A stretch of DNA of 34,875 nt from Cytophagales bacterium (GTDB lineage Bacteria > Bacteroidota > Bacteroidia > Cytophagales > Spirosomataceae), in contig JAAFIU010000018.1 in assembly GCA_013298805.1 (NCBI GenBank), positions 1 to 34,875 on the forward strand, given 5' to 3'. Within the stretch, counting starts at the first letter, position 1. Each line of letters starts with the position of its first letter. Shown here piece by piece: positions 21,901 to 33,900 of this stretch. The notes under the pieces are model-generated. The model saw only the letters and a list, made by a program, of their open reading frames with translations, was not told the DNA's origin and ran no database searches. Position numbers and translations under genes: made by a program.

Positions 21901-24900
21901 CAAACTTGGAATTTGACTGATTAAGGTACTTCCTGACAGTTGGAAATCACTTGATGATACAAAGCTTAATCCAGTCGGTAATATATCCTTTACTTCTACA
22001 TTGGTAGCTGTACTTGGTCCTGCATTTGTTACCGTGATGGTATAAGTAATATTCTCGCCAACATTTGGGGTAGCATTAGAAACCGTTTTTGTTAAACTTA
22101 AATCTGCTTGTTCTCCGCCAATCAAAACACCACCTGTATCATCCTGACCGTCGTTTGTGCCTGTATTTGGTTGAGAGTCTGGGTCGAACTGGTCAGCTTT
22201 TGAAACCTCCGCTTTGTTCAAAATTGCTCCCGCTTGGGTTACTCTTGCTACAAAACTTACATTTCTTGTTGCTCCCAAAGGAATATTAGCAATTGTTCCC
22301 GTCAATGTTCCTGCATTATTTACCAAATCGGTACTTGATATAAATTGTAAGCCTGTTGGCAATACGTCTTTTACCTCAACATTGGTGGCAACGTTTGGTC
22401 CTTCGTTGGTAACAGCAATCGTATAAGTAATATTCTCGCCAACAGACGGAGCAGTTTTGCTTACGGTTTTCACTAAACTCAAATCTGCCTTTTGTGGAGT
22501 TATGATAGCATCGTCGGTATCATCTTGACCATCTTCTGTGCCACTACCCGCCTGCGAGTCTGGGTCGAACTGGTCAGCTTTTGAAACCTCTGCTTTGTTC
22601 GTAATTGATTGATTACCTGTTACTTTTGCTATAAAAGTTAAGGTTTTTGGACTACCAATTCCTAAACTTGCAATTGAAGCGGTAAGTGTTCCATTAGTAT
22701 TGCTAAAGTCCAAAGAACTCACAAAACTTAAACCTGCTGGTAAAACATCTCGTACCTCCACATTGGTAGCAATACTTGGCCCTGCATTCGTTACCGTAAT
22801 ACTATAAGTGATGTTATCGCCAACGTTTGGTGTGGCAGACGTTCCTGATACATTACTTACTGATTTTTGTAAACTTAAATCTGCCTGTTGACCATTGAGC
22901 GAAACAATGCCTACATCGTCCTGACCGTCTTCTGTACCTGTATTAGGTTGAGAATCAGGGTCAAACTGGTCAGATTTTATAATTTCGGCTTTATTGGTAA
23001 TTGTTCCCGAAGCAATAATTTTTGCTTTGAATTTTAACGTAGCCGAACCATTTACATTAATCGTAGGAATAATATTAGAAAGCAATAGGCCAGATGTATT
23101 GGTAAAATCTACACTACTGATAAATTGTAGTCCTGCTGGTAAAATATCCTTTACTTGTACATTGGTTGCCACATCAGTTCCTGCATTATTAACTAATAGC
23201 GTAAATTCTACTTCATCGCCTACGCTGGCGTTGGCATTGCTTACAAATTTTTGCAAGCTCAAATCTGCCTCACGTACTCGAATACTGGTGCTATCGGTGT
23301 CGTCTTCGCCGTTCAAAATACCATTATTAGGTGATGAATCTGGGTCTGGAACGTTACTTGATGAGATTTCTGCATTGTTTGTAATTTTACCCGTTCCAAC
23401 AACTTTCGCCATGAATTTTAGAGCCTGACTTTGACCGATACCTAAGTTTGAAACTTGGGCGGTTAAAGTTCCTCCTACATTAGCAAAAACCGAAGAACTC
23501 ACAAATTGTAAACCTGCTGGCAGTACGTCTCTCACACTTGCGGTAGGTACGCCATTGGGTCCTGCATTGGTAACTGTAATGGTAAATTCTACAATTTCAT
23601 TGGGATTGACAACATTTTTACTAACCCCTTTTATCAAACTTAAATCTGCTAAAACACCTCCTACCGTTATTTTATCGGTATCATCTTCATTATTGGTCGT
23701 TCCATTATTTACTTGAGAATCTGGGTCAAATTGGTCAGATTTCGTGATTTCAGCCGCATTAGTTACATTTCCTGCTTGCGTTAATCTTGCGGTGAATGTC
23801 AAGTTTTGGGTTACACCTGTCGCCAAACTTGGTATGGTGGCGGTTAGAGTTCCTGCATTATTGGTAAAATTTCCTGCATTGACTAAACTCAAACCCGCCG
23901 GTAAAATATCCGTAATTTCTACATTGGTAGCGGTTGATGCTCCTGCATTACTTACTTGAATGGTATAAGTAATGTTATCGCCTACGTTAGCTACTAATGG
24001 TGATGCTAATTTCTTTAAACTTAAATCTGCCGTTTGTGGCATTATGGTTACTCCATCGGTATCATCTTGACCGTCTTCTGTTCCTGTATTTACCTGAGAG
24101 TCTGGGTCAAATTGGTTAGACTTACTAATTTCTGCTTTATTAATTATTGGTGAAGCCGATGTCACTTTGGCTCTGAATGTCAATACCTTAGGCGTTCCAA
24201 CGGCAATAGTTAAGTTGGATGCCGTTAATGTTCCGCTTGTATTGGTAAAGTCTGTACTTCCAATAAATTGTAATCCAAACGGCAATACATCTTTCACCTC
24301 AACACCCGTAGCTGTTGAAGGCCCTGCATTAGATACCGTAATAGTATAATCAATTTCATCCCCAACATTTGGTTCGGCAGGCGTTCCTGTGGTATTTGAA
24401 ACCGATTTTTGTAAACTTAAATCTGCTTGTTGTCCACCAATTAATACACCTCCTGTATCATCTTGTCCGTCTTCTGTTCCTGTATTGGGTTGTGAATCAG
24501 TATCATACACATCAGATTTTACAATTTCTGCTTTGTTTAAAATTGTTCCCGCTTGGGTCACTCTTGCTACGAAAGTAAGCGTGGTAATTCCTCCCGACGA
24601 AATAGTTGGGATATTATTAGAAAATAAAACACCCGAAGTATTAGTAAAATCTATGCTACTTACGAAAGTCAAACCCGTTGGTAAAACATCTTTTATTTGG
24701 ACATTAGTAGCGGCATCTGGCCCATCATTTTTAACGGTAATGGTATAAGTAATATTCTCGCCTACGTTTGGATTGGTTTTAGAAACCGTTTTCGTCAGAC
24801 TTAAATCTGCTGTTTTTGGTGTAAGCGTAACATTTCCTGTGTCATCTTGTCCATCTTCTGTTCCTGTATTTGGTTGAGAATCAGGGTCAAACTGGTCAGA

Positions 24901-27900
24901 TTTACTAATTTCAGCTTTGTTTGTGATACTTATAGGTTGAGAAACTCGTGCTATAAATGTTAATGTCTGAGTACCAACTGGCAAACTGGCAATTTGTGAA
25001 GTTAATGTTCCGTTTAAGTTCGTAAAATCGGTACTCGAAACAAAAGATAAACCCGTTGGTAAAATATCTTTCACCTCCACATTAGTAGCGGTACTTGGCC
25101 CTGCATTGGTAACGATAATGGTATAGGTTACGTTATCACCAACATTCGGGACGGTGTTTGAAACCGCTTTCGTCAAACTCAAATCTGCTTGTTGCCCACC
25201 AATTAAAGCTCCACCTGTATCATCCTGACCGTCGGTTGTTCCTGTATTTGGTTGAGAATCTGGGTCAAACTGGTCAGCTTTTGAAACTTCCGCTTTGTTT
25301 AGAATAGCACTTGAGATAAGCACTTTTGCCACAAAACTGAAAGTTTTTGTAGCACCAACGGCAATTGCACCCGCAGTTCCTGTCAGTGTACCCGCAGTAT
25401 TGGTTAAATCTGCCGATGACACAAATTGTAAACCTGCTGGCAGTATGTCTTTTACCTCCACATTGGTGGCAATATCTGGCCCTGCATTAGTTACACTAAT
25501 GGTATAAGTTATGTTTGAATTGACATTTGGAGTGGTATTAGAAACTGCTTTTGTCAAACTCAAATCTGATTGTTTTGGTGTAATAGTGGCACTTCCTGTA
25601 TCATCTTGACCATCAGCTGTGCCTGTATTTGGCTGAGAATCAGGGTCAAACTGGTCAGATTTTGAAATTTCTGCTTTGTTTACTGTGATGACAGCTTGGG
25701 AAACCTGTCCTACAAACGTTAAAACTTTGGGCGTACCCACAGGAATACTCGCTACGGTTGCCGTCAGTGTTCCTGAAGTATTGGTAAAATCTGTACTTGA
25801 AACAAAATTAATTCCTGCTGGTAATACGTCACGCACCTCAACATTCGTTGCTACACTTGGCCCTGCATTATTTACCGTGATGGTATAAGTTACATTATCG
25901 CCAACATTTGGGGCAGGATTTGAAACCGCTTTTGTCAAGCTCAAATCAGCCTGTTGACCACCAATCAGAACACCTCCTGTATCATCCTGACCATCGGTTG
26001 TACCTGTATTGGGTTGAGAATCTGGGTCAAATTGGTCAGAAGCTAACACCTCTGCTTTGTTCAATATTTGTCCCGATTGTGTAACCGTTGCCACAAAAGT
26101 CAATACTTTTTGTCCTCCCGCAGTGATAGACGGAATATTATTAGAAATTAATGTTCCCGAAGTATTAACAAAATCAGAGCTACTGACAAAAGTCAATCCA
26201 GCGGGCAAAATATCTTTCACCTTTACATTGGTTGCATTGTCCGTTCCTTTGTTCGTAACTGTTATCGTGTAAGTAATATTTTCGCCTACATTCGGATTGG
26301 TTTTAGAAACCGTTTTGGTTAATTCTAAATCAGCCTGACGAACTCTAATTGACTCATTTTCGGTATCGTCTTCTCCATTATCCGTTCCGTTATTTGGCGT
26401 AGAATCTGAATCTGGCACATCACTACTGGCAATTTGTGCTTTGTTGGTAATTGTACCAGTACCTGTTACTTTCGCTTGGAAAGTAAAGGCTGTGCTGGTG
26501 TTTGGCTGAAGATTCGTAAATGTTCCCAGTAATGTTCCACCATTATTTGTTAGAGTCGAACTCGAAATAAACTCCAAACCAGCAGGCAAAGCATCCGCAA
26601 TAGTTCCTGTTGTTACAGCGTTTGGTCCTGCATTAGAAACCGTTATCGTAAACGTAACTACCTCATTAGGATTTACGACTGAATTATTAACCGTTTTCAC
26701 TAAACTCAAATCAGCTAATTTTCCTGCTATCGTAATATTATCGGTATCATCTTGTCCATCTTTTGTACCCGTATTTGGCTGAGAATCTGGGTCATATTGG
26801 TCAGATTTTGTTACTTCTGCTGCATTAGTCAATGCTCCTGATACCGTTACTTTGGCTACATAAGTTAATGTTCTCGAAGTACCCGCAGCGATGTTTAAAC
26901 CACTTGCCGCTAATTCTTGACCAGAAACGGTAAAATCACTACTCGACACAAACGTCAAACCTGCTGGCATGATGTCTTTTACCTCCACATTCGTTGCCGT
27001 ATTTGCACCTGCATTGCTCACAACGATTGAGTAAGTAACATTATCACCCACATTTACCGATAATGGATTGGCGGTTTTCACCAAAGATAAATCGGCGGTT
27101 TGTAAGGTAAGTGGTGCATCATCAGTATCATCCTGACCGTCTTCTGTACCTGTACTTGGCTGAGAATCGGGGTCAAATTGACCTGCTTTAATAATTTCAG
27201 CTTTGTTATTTATCGTTAAACTTCCATCTTTATTTTCTGGAGGATATACCAACGCTTGGAACGTCAAGGTTTGTGGCGTACCCACCGCAATTTTTAATGG
27301 ATTGATATTAATTAACGTTCCTGCATTATCGTTAAAATCACCACTCGAAACGAATTTCAAGCCCGAAGGTAAAATATCTTGAATGTAAACATCCGTCGCA
27401 ACACTTGGTCCCGCATTAGAAACGGTGATGGTATAAGTGACAATATCCCCCACATTCGGATTGGTATTGGAAACCGATTTTTGTAAACTCAAATCCGCTT
27501 GTTGTCCACCAATTAAAACACCTCCTGTATCATCCTGACCATCTTCTGTGCCTGTATTTGGTTGTGAATCAGGGTCGTATTGGTCTGATTTTGAAATTTC
27601 TGCTTTGTTTAAAATACTTCCTGCTTGGGTTACGGTTGCTACAAAAGTTAAACTTGTAGAAGCCCCCGATGCAATCGAAGCAATATTATTCGATAATAAT
27701 GTTCCCGAAGTATTAGTGAAATTTGATGATGAAATAAAGGCCAAACCCGCAGGTAAAACGTCTTTGACTTGTACATTCGTTGCCGCTGAAGGGCCTGCGT
27801 TTGAAACCGTGATGGTATAAGTAATCGTTGAGCCTACATTTGGATTGGTATTTGAAACTGTTTTGGTCAAACTCAAATCTGCCTGTTGGGCATTAATATC

Positions 27901-30900
27901 TACCGAACCTCTATCGTCTTCAGTATTGGCTGTACCATTTCCGTGTGGCGAATCAGCATCTGGTTGGTCAGCTTTTGACACCTCCGCTGCATTCGTAGTC
28001 AAACCTGCTGATAAAACTTTAGCCACAAAAGTTACCGATGCAGAACCATTTACAGCAATACTCGGAATTGTTCCTGTTAATGTTCCTGAGACATTTGTTA
28101 GACTTGAAGAACTCACAAATTGTAAACCTGCTGGCAAAACGTCCTTCACTTCCACATTGGTAGCGGTGTTTGGTCCTGCATTGTTTACCGTAATGGTATA
28201 AGTAATATTCTCGCCAACGTTGGGGTTTGTTTTTGAAACTGTTTTAGTCAAGCTCAAATCTGCCTGATTCTGAATTGTTACTGGCGTTGGCGTACTTCCC
28301 GTTGGCGTTGGGTCTGTTCCGTTATTAGATATATCCGTTGTACCTCCGCCCGTTGTACCTGTGGCAGAAGCAGTTACGCTATTCAAGAAATTATTGCTTC
28401 CTGTATAACCGTTCAATTTTATATTTACCGTAAATGAATACGTATTGCTTGCGTTAGGGGCTAATGTTCCCGTGCCTGACAAAAGATTTTGTGCCGATGG
28501 TGTTCCTAAGAATCCTGCATTTAAGTCGGCTGCTCCTGTTTTGCTCACTACTGAATACGTAATTGGCGATGGGAAAGTCGTGGCTAAATTCTCCGTTACC
28601 TGAACATTATTTAAGATAACGTTTCCGTAGTTTTTCGTAATTACCTGATAAGTAACATTATAACTTCCGTCACTTTGCAAAACAGGTGAGCCAACCACCG
28701 ATTTGGCAACCCCAATAATTGGGTTTGAAATCGTTACGGGCGTTGGCGTATTTTCTCCATTATCTCCTGCATAACCATTTGAATTAGGGTCAATGGCAGC
28801 TTCTATGCCGTTATTTGATAAATCAGAAACCGTTTGTCCCGTTGGGTTTACACCCGTTGCGGTTGCTTGATTATTGAATATTGTTTGGGTCGAACCATTT
28901 AACGTAACTCGTACCGTGAACGTAATGGTACGAGACTGCCCTGCCGTTAATACTGATGTATTTGAGGCATTTACGAGTAATAAATTTAATGCCGATGTTC
29001 CGTTATAAGCACTTTCGGCTGATAATGGAGCAAGTGTTTGTGGTGCTTGAGAAATCGTATAAGTAGCTGGAATTGGGAATGTTACCGACAAATCGTCGGT
29101 TAGTTGCACACCTGTAAGCGTTACGTTTCCGATATTTTTTACCGTAACCGTATATGGCACATCATAAACACCATTACTTACTAAAACAGGTGTTCCTGCT
29201 GATTTTGCTACACCAATATTTCCATTTATAATTGTTACTGGTGTTGGCGTATCTTCTCCAAAGTCTTTCGGATTTCCATTTCCATTAGGGTCAATAGCAT
29301 TTGTTCCTCCATTATTTGAAATATCCGAAGGAGAACTTACCGTGCCACTCGCATTAGTTGCTCCTGCTGAAGCTGAGTTATTGAAAAGTGTTTGTGCGGA
29401 ACCATTTAGATTAATTCTCACGGTAAAATTTATCGTCTGAGTTGCTCCAATTGCTAAAGTTGAAGAAGTTGACACCAATAAATTTTGATTGGTGTTACCA
29501 TCGAATCCACTATTAATTATTAATGGCGAAGTTGCTGATTTTGCAGTAATTGAATAGGTTACTGGACTCGCAAAAGTGCTATTCAAATTATCAGTCACTT
29601 GAACATTTGACAAGGCAACATTACCCAAGTTTTTCACTGAAATTGTGTAAGGAACATCATATACCCCATTACTTACCAAAACAGGCGTACCCGCTGATTT
29701 TGCCAGACCAATTACTGGATTATCATTACAACTTACATTGGCGGTGGTAGCATTGGTACAGCCCGTTACGACATCTTTTATAGTAATGGTATAAGCTCCA
29801 TTGGCTAAATTACTGAATACATTAGAGGTTTGGAATGAACCTGTATTTAAGGCATAATTCAGTGTTCCACCCGTTGGGTTGGTTAAACCTGTCACCGTAA
29901 TTACACCCGTTCCTACACCACCTACACACGAAGGCGTAGCAGAAGCCAATGTTGGTTTCGGACGAACCGTAACGGTCATTTCATCGTAAGAAGTACAATT
30001 TCCTGATGCACCAATCGCCCAACGGTATTTATAAGTTCCTGATAATAAACCCGTTACGGTGGTAGAAGGAGAATTAACATTGGTAATAATTTCTGGTGAA
30101 CCTGATGGTCCTGATACTTTCGACCAAGTTCCTGTACCAATTGCTGGGGTATTTCCAGTCATTGTAAGGGTTTGTCCTTCACAGATTGTCTGGCTTGCTC
30201 CTGCCACCGCTGGTGTTGGTGACGCTACAATATTGACAACGATATCATCAAAAGAAGTCTGGCAATCATTCGGAGAATTTACTCCCGTAGAAACCGTCCA
30301 ACGGAAAGTATATTGTCCTAAATCCGTTCCAACCACTTGCGAAGTTGGAGAATTGGGGGATAAGAAAGTTACATTCGCATTGGCAGCTGGCTTAGAAATT
30401 TGTGTCCAAGTTCCCGTTCCTGCGCTTGGAATAGTAGCGTTTAAGTTTACGGGAGAAAACTGACAAACAATTTGGTCAGCTCCTGCATTGGCGGTACTCG
30501 GAACGGATAAGTTATTGATTATAACGGTATCACGAGAAATACAGCTTCCCGAAGTTATCGTCCAAATATATTTATAAATTCCTGGAGAAAGACTCAATGC
30601 CGTCGTCGCAGGACTCGTTCCTGATGCAGGAGAGAAAACAGAATAAGGCGAGTCAGGCGTTTTTGACCACGCACCTGTTCCTACTGTTGGCGTATTACCA
30701 ATAATATTTGCGGCAGTTCCGTTACAAATCGTCTGGTCAATTCCTGCATTGGCAGGTGTTGGAGCAGGGTCTGGAACATTAATAGTAACCTCATCAAACG
30801 ATGGTGTACAAGGTCCATTTGAAATTGTCCATCTAAAAACATAAGAACCAGAAGCATCCAATCCCGTAATATCAGTCGTTGCTGACTGTGGATTTAAAAT

Positions 30901-33900
30901 CGTTGGGGTTGGTAGAGTAGTTGGCGTTTTTGAGATTAGCGTCCACATACCTTGTCCAACGGTTGGTACATTACCCGTCATTTTTACCGTTGGCGGACAT
31001 ACCGTTTTGTCAACCCCAGCATTCGCTACTGTTGGTGTTTGGAAATTTTCAATTCTAACTTCATCCCCAATTATACAAGTTCCATTCGTAATTGTCCATT
31101 TCAATAAGTACAAACCGTATTTATTGATAGTACCAATATTTAAAGAGCCATTAGGCGTTGTGGCATTTGTTAAAGTAGCATTTGAAGTACCCGTTGGTTG
31201 AGACAAAATTGTCCATAAACCCGTTTGTCCTGCTGGTATTGGATTTGGCGATATATCATTAGCAGCATTCAAATTGATGGCTGTTCCTTCGCAAAATTGT
31301 TTATCCAAACCTGCATTTGGTGTACTTCCTGCTGCTGATACATTCAAGACTACTTGGTCAGCAGTTGGAGCAGGACAAGTGCTTGCATTGGCATTTTTGA
31401 TGACGGTATAACTAAAAACGTATTGTCCAGTGGTCAAACCCGTCACAACTGCCGCATTAGATGGTAAAGCCGTTGGAGTAATAGTTTGTGTGCCTGGACC
31501 TGAGATTTTTGTCCAAGTTCCCGATGGACCATTTCCTGTTAAAGTGGCAGAATTACTCAAACATACGTTTTGGTCAGCTCCTGCATTTGAAGCCTCTTGA
31601 ACGTAAATATCAATATCGTCAGTTGTAACTGGGCAGTTTGCACCTCCCGAAACCGTCCATCTCAATTTATAATTTCCTTGTACTAAACCCGAAACCGTTG
31701 TCGATGGAGAGGTATTGCTCGAAAAACTAACCGCAGAAGGCGTATTCCCAACAACAGACCAAGCACTTTGACTAACAGCATTAATGGCATCGGCGGTGAT
31801 GGCAACACTGGTAGCTGTTGGACATACCTGTAAACTCGTTGCTACAATGTTGGCTACACTTATTGGTTCAGAAACTTTGATGGTTACATCCGCTTGTGTA
31901 CCGTTGGTACATGAACCGTTTGTAATCGTCCATCTAAAAACATAATCACCTGGGGCTAAAGCAGTCACGGAAGTAGCAGGGTTATTTACACTTACAATAT
32001 TAGCTTGGGCAGGGCCAGAAACCTGTGTCCAAGTACCAATTCCTGCCCCTGCATTATTTCCAGCAAGGGTTGTGGATGTTCCACAAAGTGTTTGTGTTGA
32101 ACCTGCTACTGCCGTTGGTAGAGCAGAATTGACAGTTACTTGTACGGTATCATTTGAACTACAAAATCCATCTGTAATTGTCCAAACAAATTTATAAATA
32201 CCTGCTTGCAAACCTGTTGCTTGTGCATTTGCCTGACTATCAGTTGGACTAAAACTTGGCGTAGCACTTCCTGCTGGCTGACTAACAGTTGTCCAAGCTC
32301 CAGTATTTGGCGAAGCTGGAGCTACTGCCCCAAGCGTTACACTTGTACTACCCACGGCAGCACAAATATCAAGACCTGCATTCGCATCTCCAGGACCTGG
32401 AGAATTATTAGTAGTAACAACTGAAACATCGGCGGCGGCGGTACAAACACCCGTTCCCGTTTGAGGCGTACTTACCACAGTCCATTGCAATTGATACGTT
32501 GTATTAGGCAAAAGGTTTTTGAGTTTTGCAAAAGGGTCATTCACATTGGTAAATGTTGGTGCAGTTCCTGCTGGAGACTGACTAACAACTGTCCAAGTTC
32601 CCAATTGTCTTTTCAAAGGAATATTCGCTCTTAATTGTGCAGACGTACCAACACAGGTAGAAATTTGGTCTGCTCCTGCATTAGCTATTGGTGGAACACG
32701 TACTGTTACAACAACATCATCAAAGGTTTTTGTACAATTAGGTCCATTATCAATTGTCCATCTAAAAGTATAATCGCCTGTTTGTAAATTAGAAATATTG
32801 GCGGTATTTGAACTTACATCTGAAAAAGTGGCTAATGAAGGACCTGCCATTTGAGCCCACTTTCCTCTTCCGATACTTGGTGTATTACCTGCCAAATTAG
32901 TGCTACCTACTCCACATGACAAAATTTGGTCTGTTCCTGCATTTGAACCTGTCGGAGAGGAAGAAACCGTTACTTTAACATCATCAGTGGCAGTTTGGCA
33001 AGTTGAGCTTGGAGGGGAGTTTCTTGTAAAACGAACTACATAATCTCCTGCAACTAATCCCGAAAGAACTTGTGGGCTTGCTGTGGCATTTGCGGGTAAT
33101 GTCATAACCGCTGACGGCCCTGAAATAATTTGATATTGGGTGTAAAGCCCTCCTGATTGCGTATAAGGCAATGAAACTGTAGTAACATTACAAGCCAATG
33201 CTTGGTCAACTCCTGCATTAATCGAAGGAGGAGTTTGATTATACACCTGTACTGTTCCAGTAGTAGAACAACCCGTAGCAGCATTAGTAATTGTATATCT
33301 AAATTGATAAGAAGCTCCAGAAACTAAACCCGTTACAGAAGTAGTTGAAGACGTTGGCGATACAATAACTGGTGTTCCGCCACCATTAGTAATTAAAGTC
33401 CATTGAACAGTTTCACCTGTAAATGAAGGCACAGGGCCATTCAGTACCACCGAAGTACGTCCATCACAAAAAGAAACATCGGGTATTGTACCTACTTGTG
33501 TAATTGATTGTGATGGCGGAGGAATTACAACCGTTACTTCATCAAACCCATTAACACAAGGGCCACTTGCCGTTAAACGAAATACATAAGTACCTTCTTT
33601 TAAATTACAAACTTGTGGATTTTTTATAGTAGCATTAGAAAATGTAGCGATTGTAGGGCCGCTCACTTGCGACCACGTAGTTGTCTGTCCACCCGTTCCA
33701 TTGCCTTCAAAAGTACCACTTAAATTAACACAGGTTGAAACTGAATAACAAGCTACATTAGAGGCAATATTTTGGTCAGGGCCAGCATTCACAACCGACA
33801 CCCCTCCTCTATTCGTAATAATTACATCATCTGTAACGGTACATCCGTTGGTACTGATAATAGAATATCGTAAAGTTGTAGTACCTGCACTGGTTTGAGG

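Larger units (their letters stand above)
5401..28266 (-). repeat. Array of 59 DUF11 domains
   Basis: Residues 2072-9693 average 129 aa per domain. The recurring landmarks are ADLSL.K.VSN, NVGD..TYTI.V.NAGP, ATNVEVKD.LP.GL.FVSS, LTF.AKV, ITNKAEI.KSDQ and the acidic linker FDPDSQPNTGTEDGQDDT. I counted 59 by the ADLSL-type starts. Similarity is visible at the DNA level too, for instance in the many near-identical copies of the linker. DUF11 domains have an Ig/CARDB-like beta fold and occur as stalk domains in surface proteins. Confidence 0.92.

Noticed and set aside
5401-28266. Regular repeats that might suggest a CRISPR array
   Set aside because: The unit is about 390 bp, fully coding, and the segments between conserved parts are themselves homologous.
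33102-33284. Minus-strand open frame of 60 codons in another frame within the giant gene
   Set aside because: It lies inside PKD-like coding sequence and its Leu/Arg-rich translation has no domain character.
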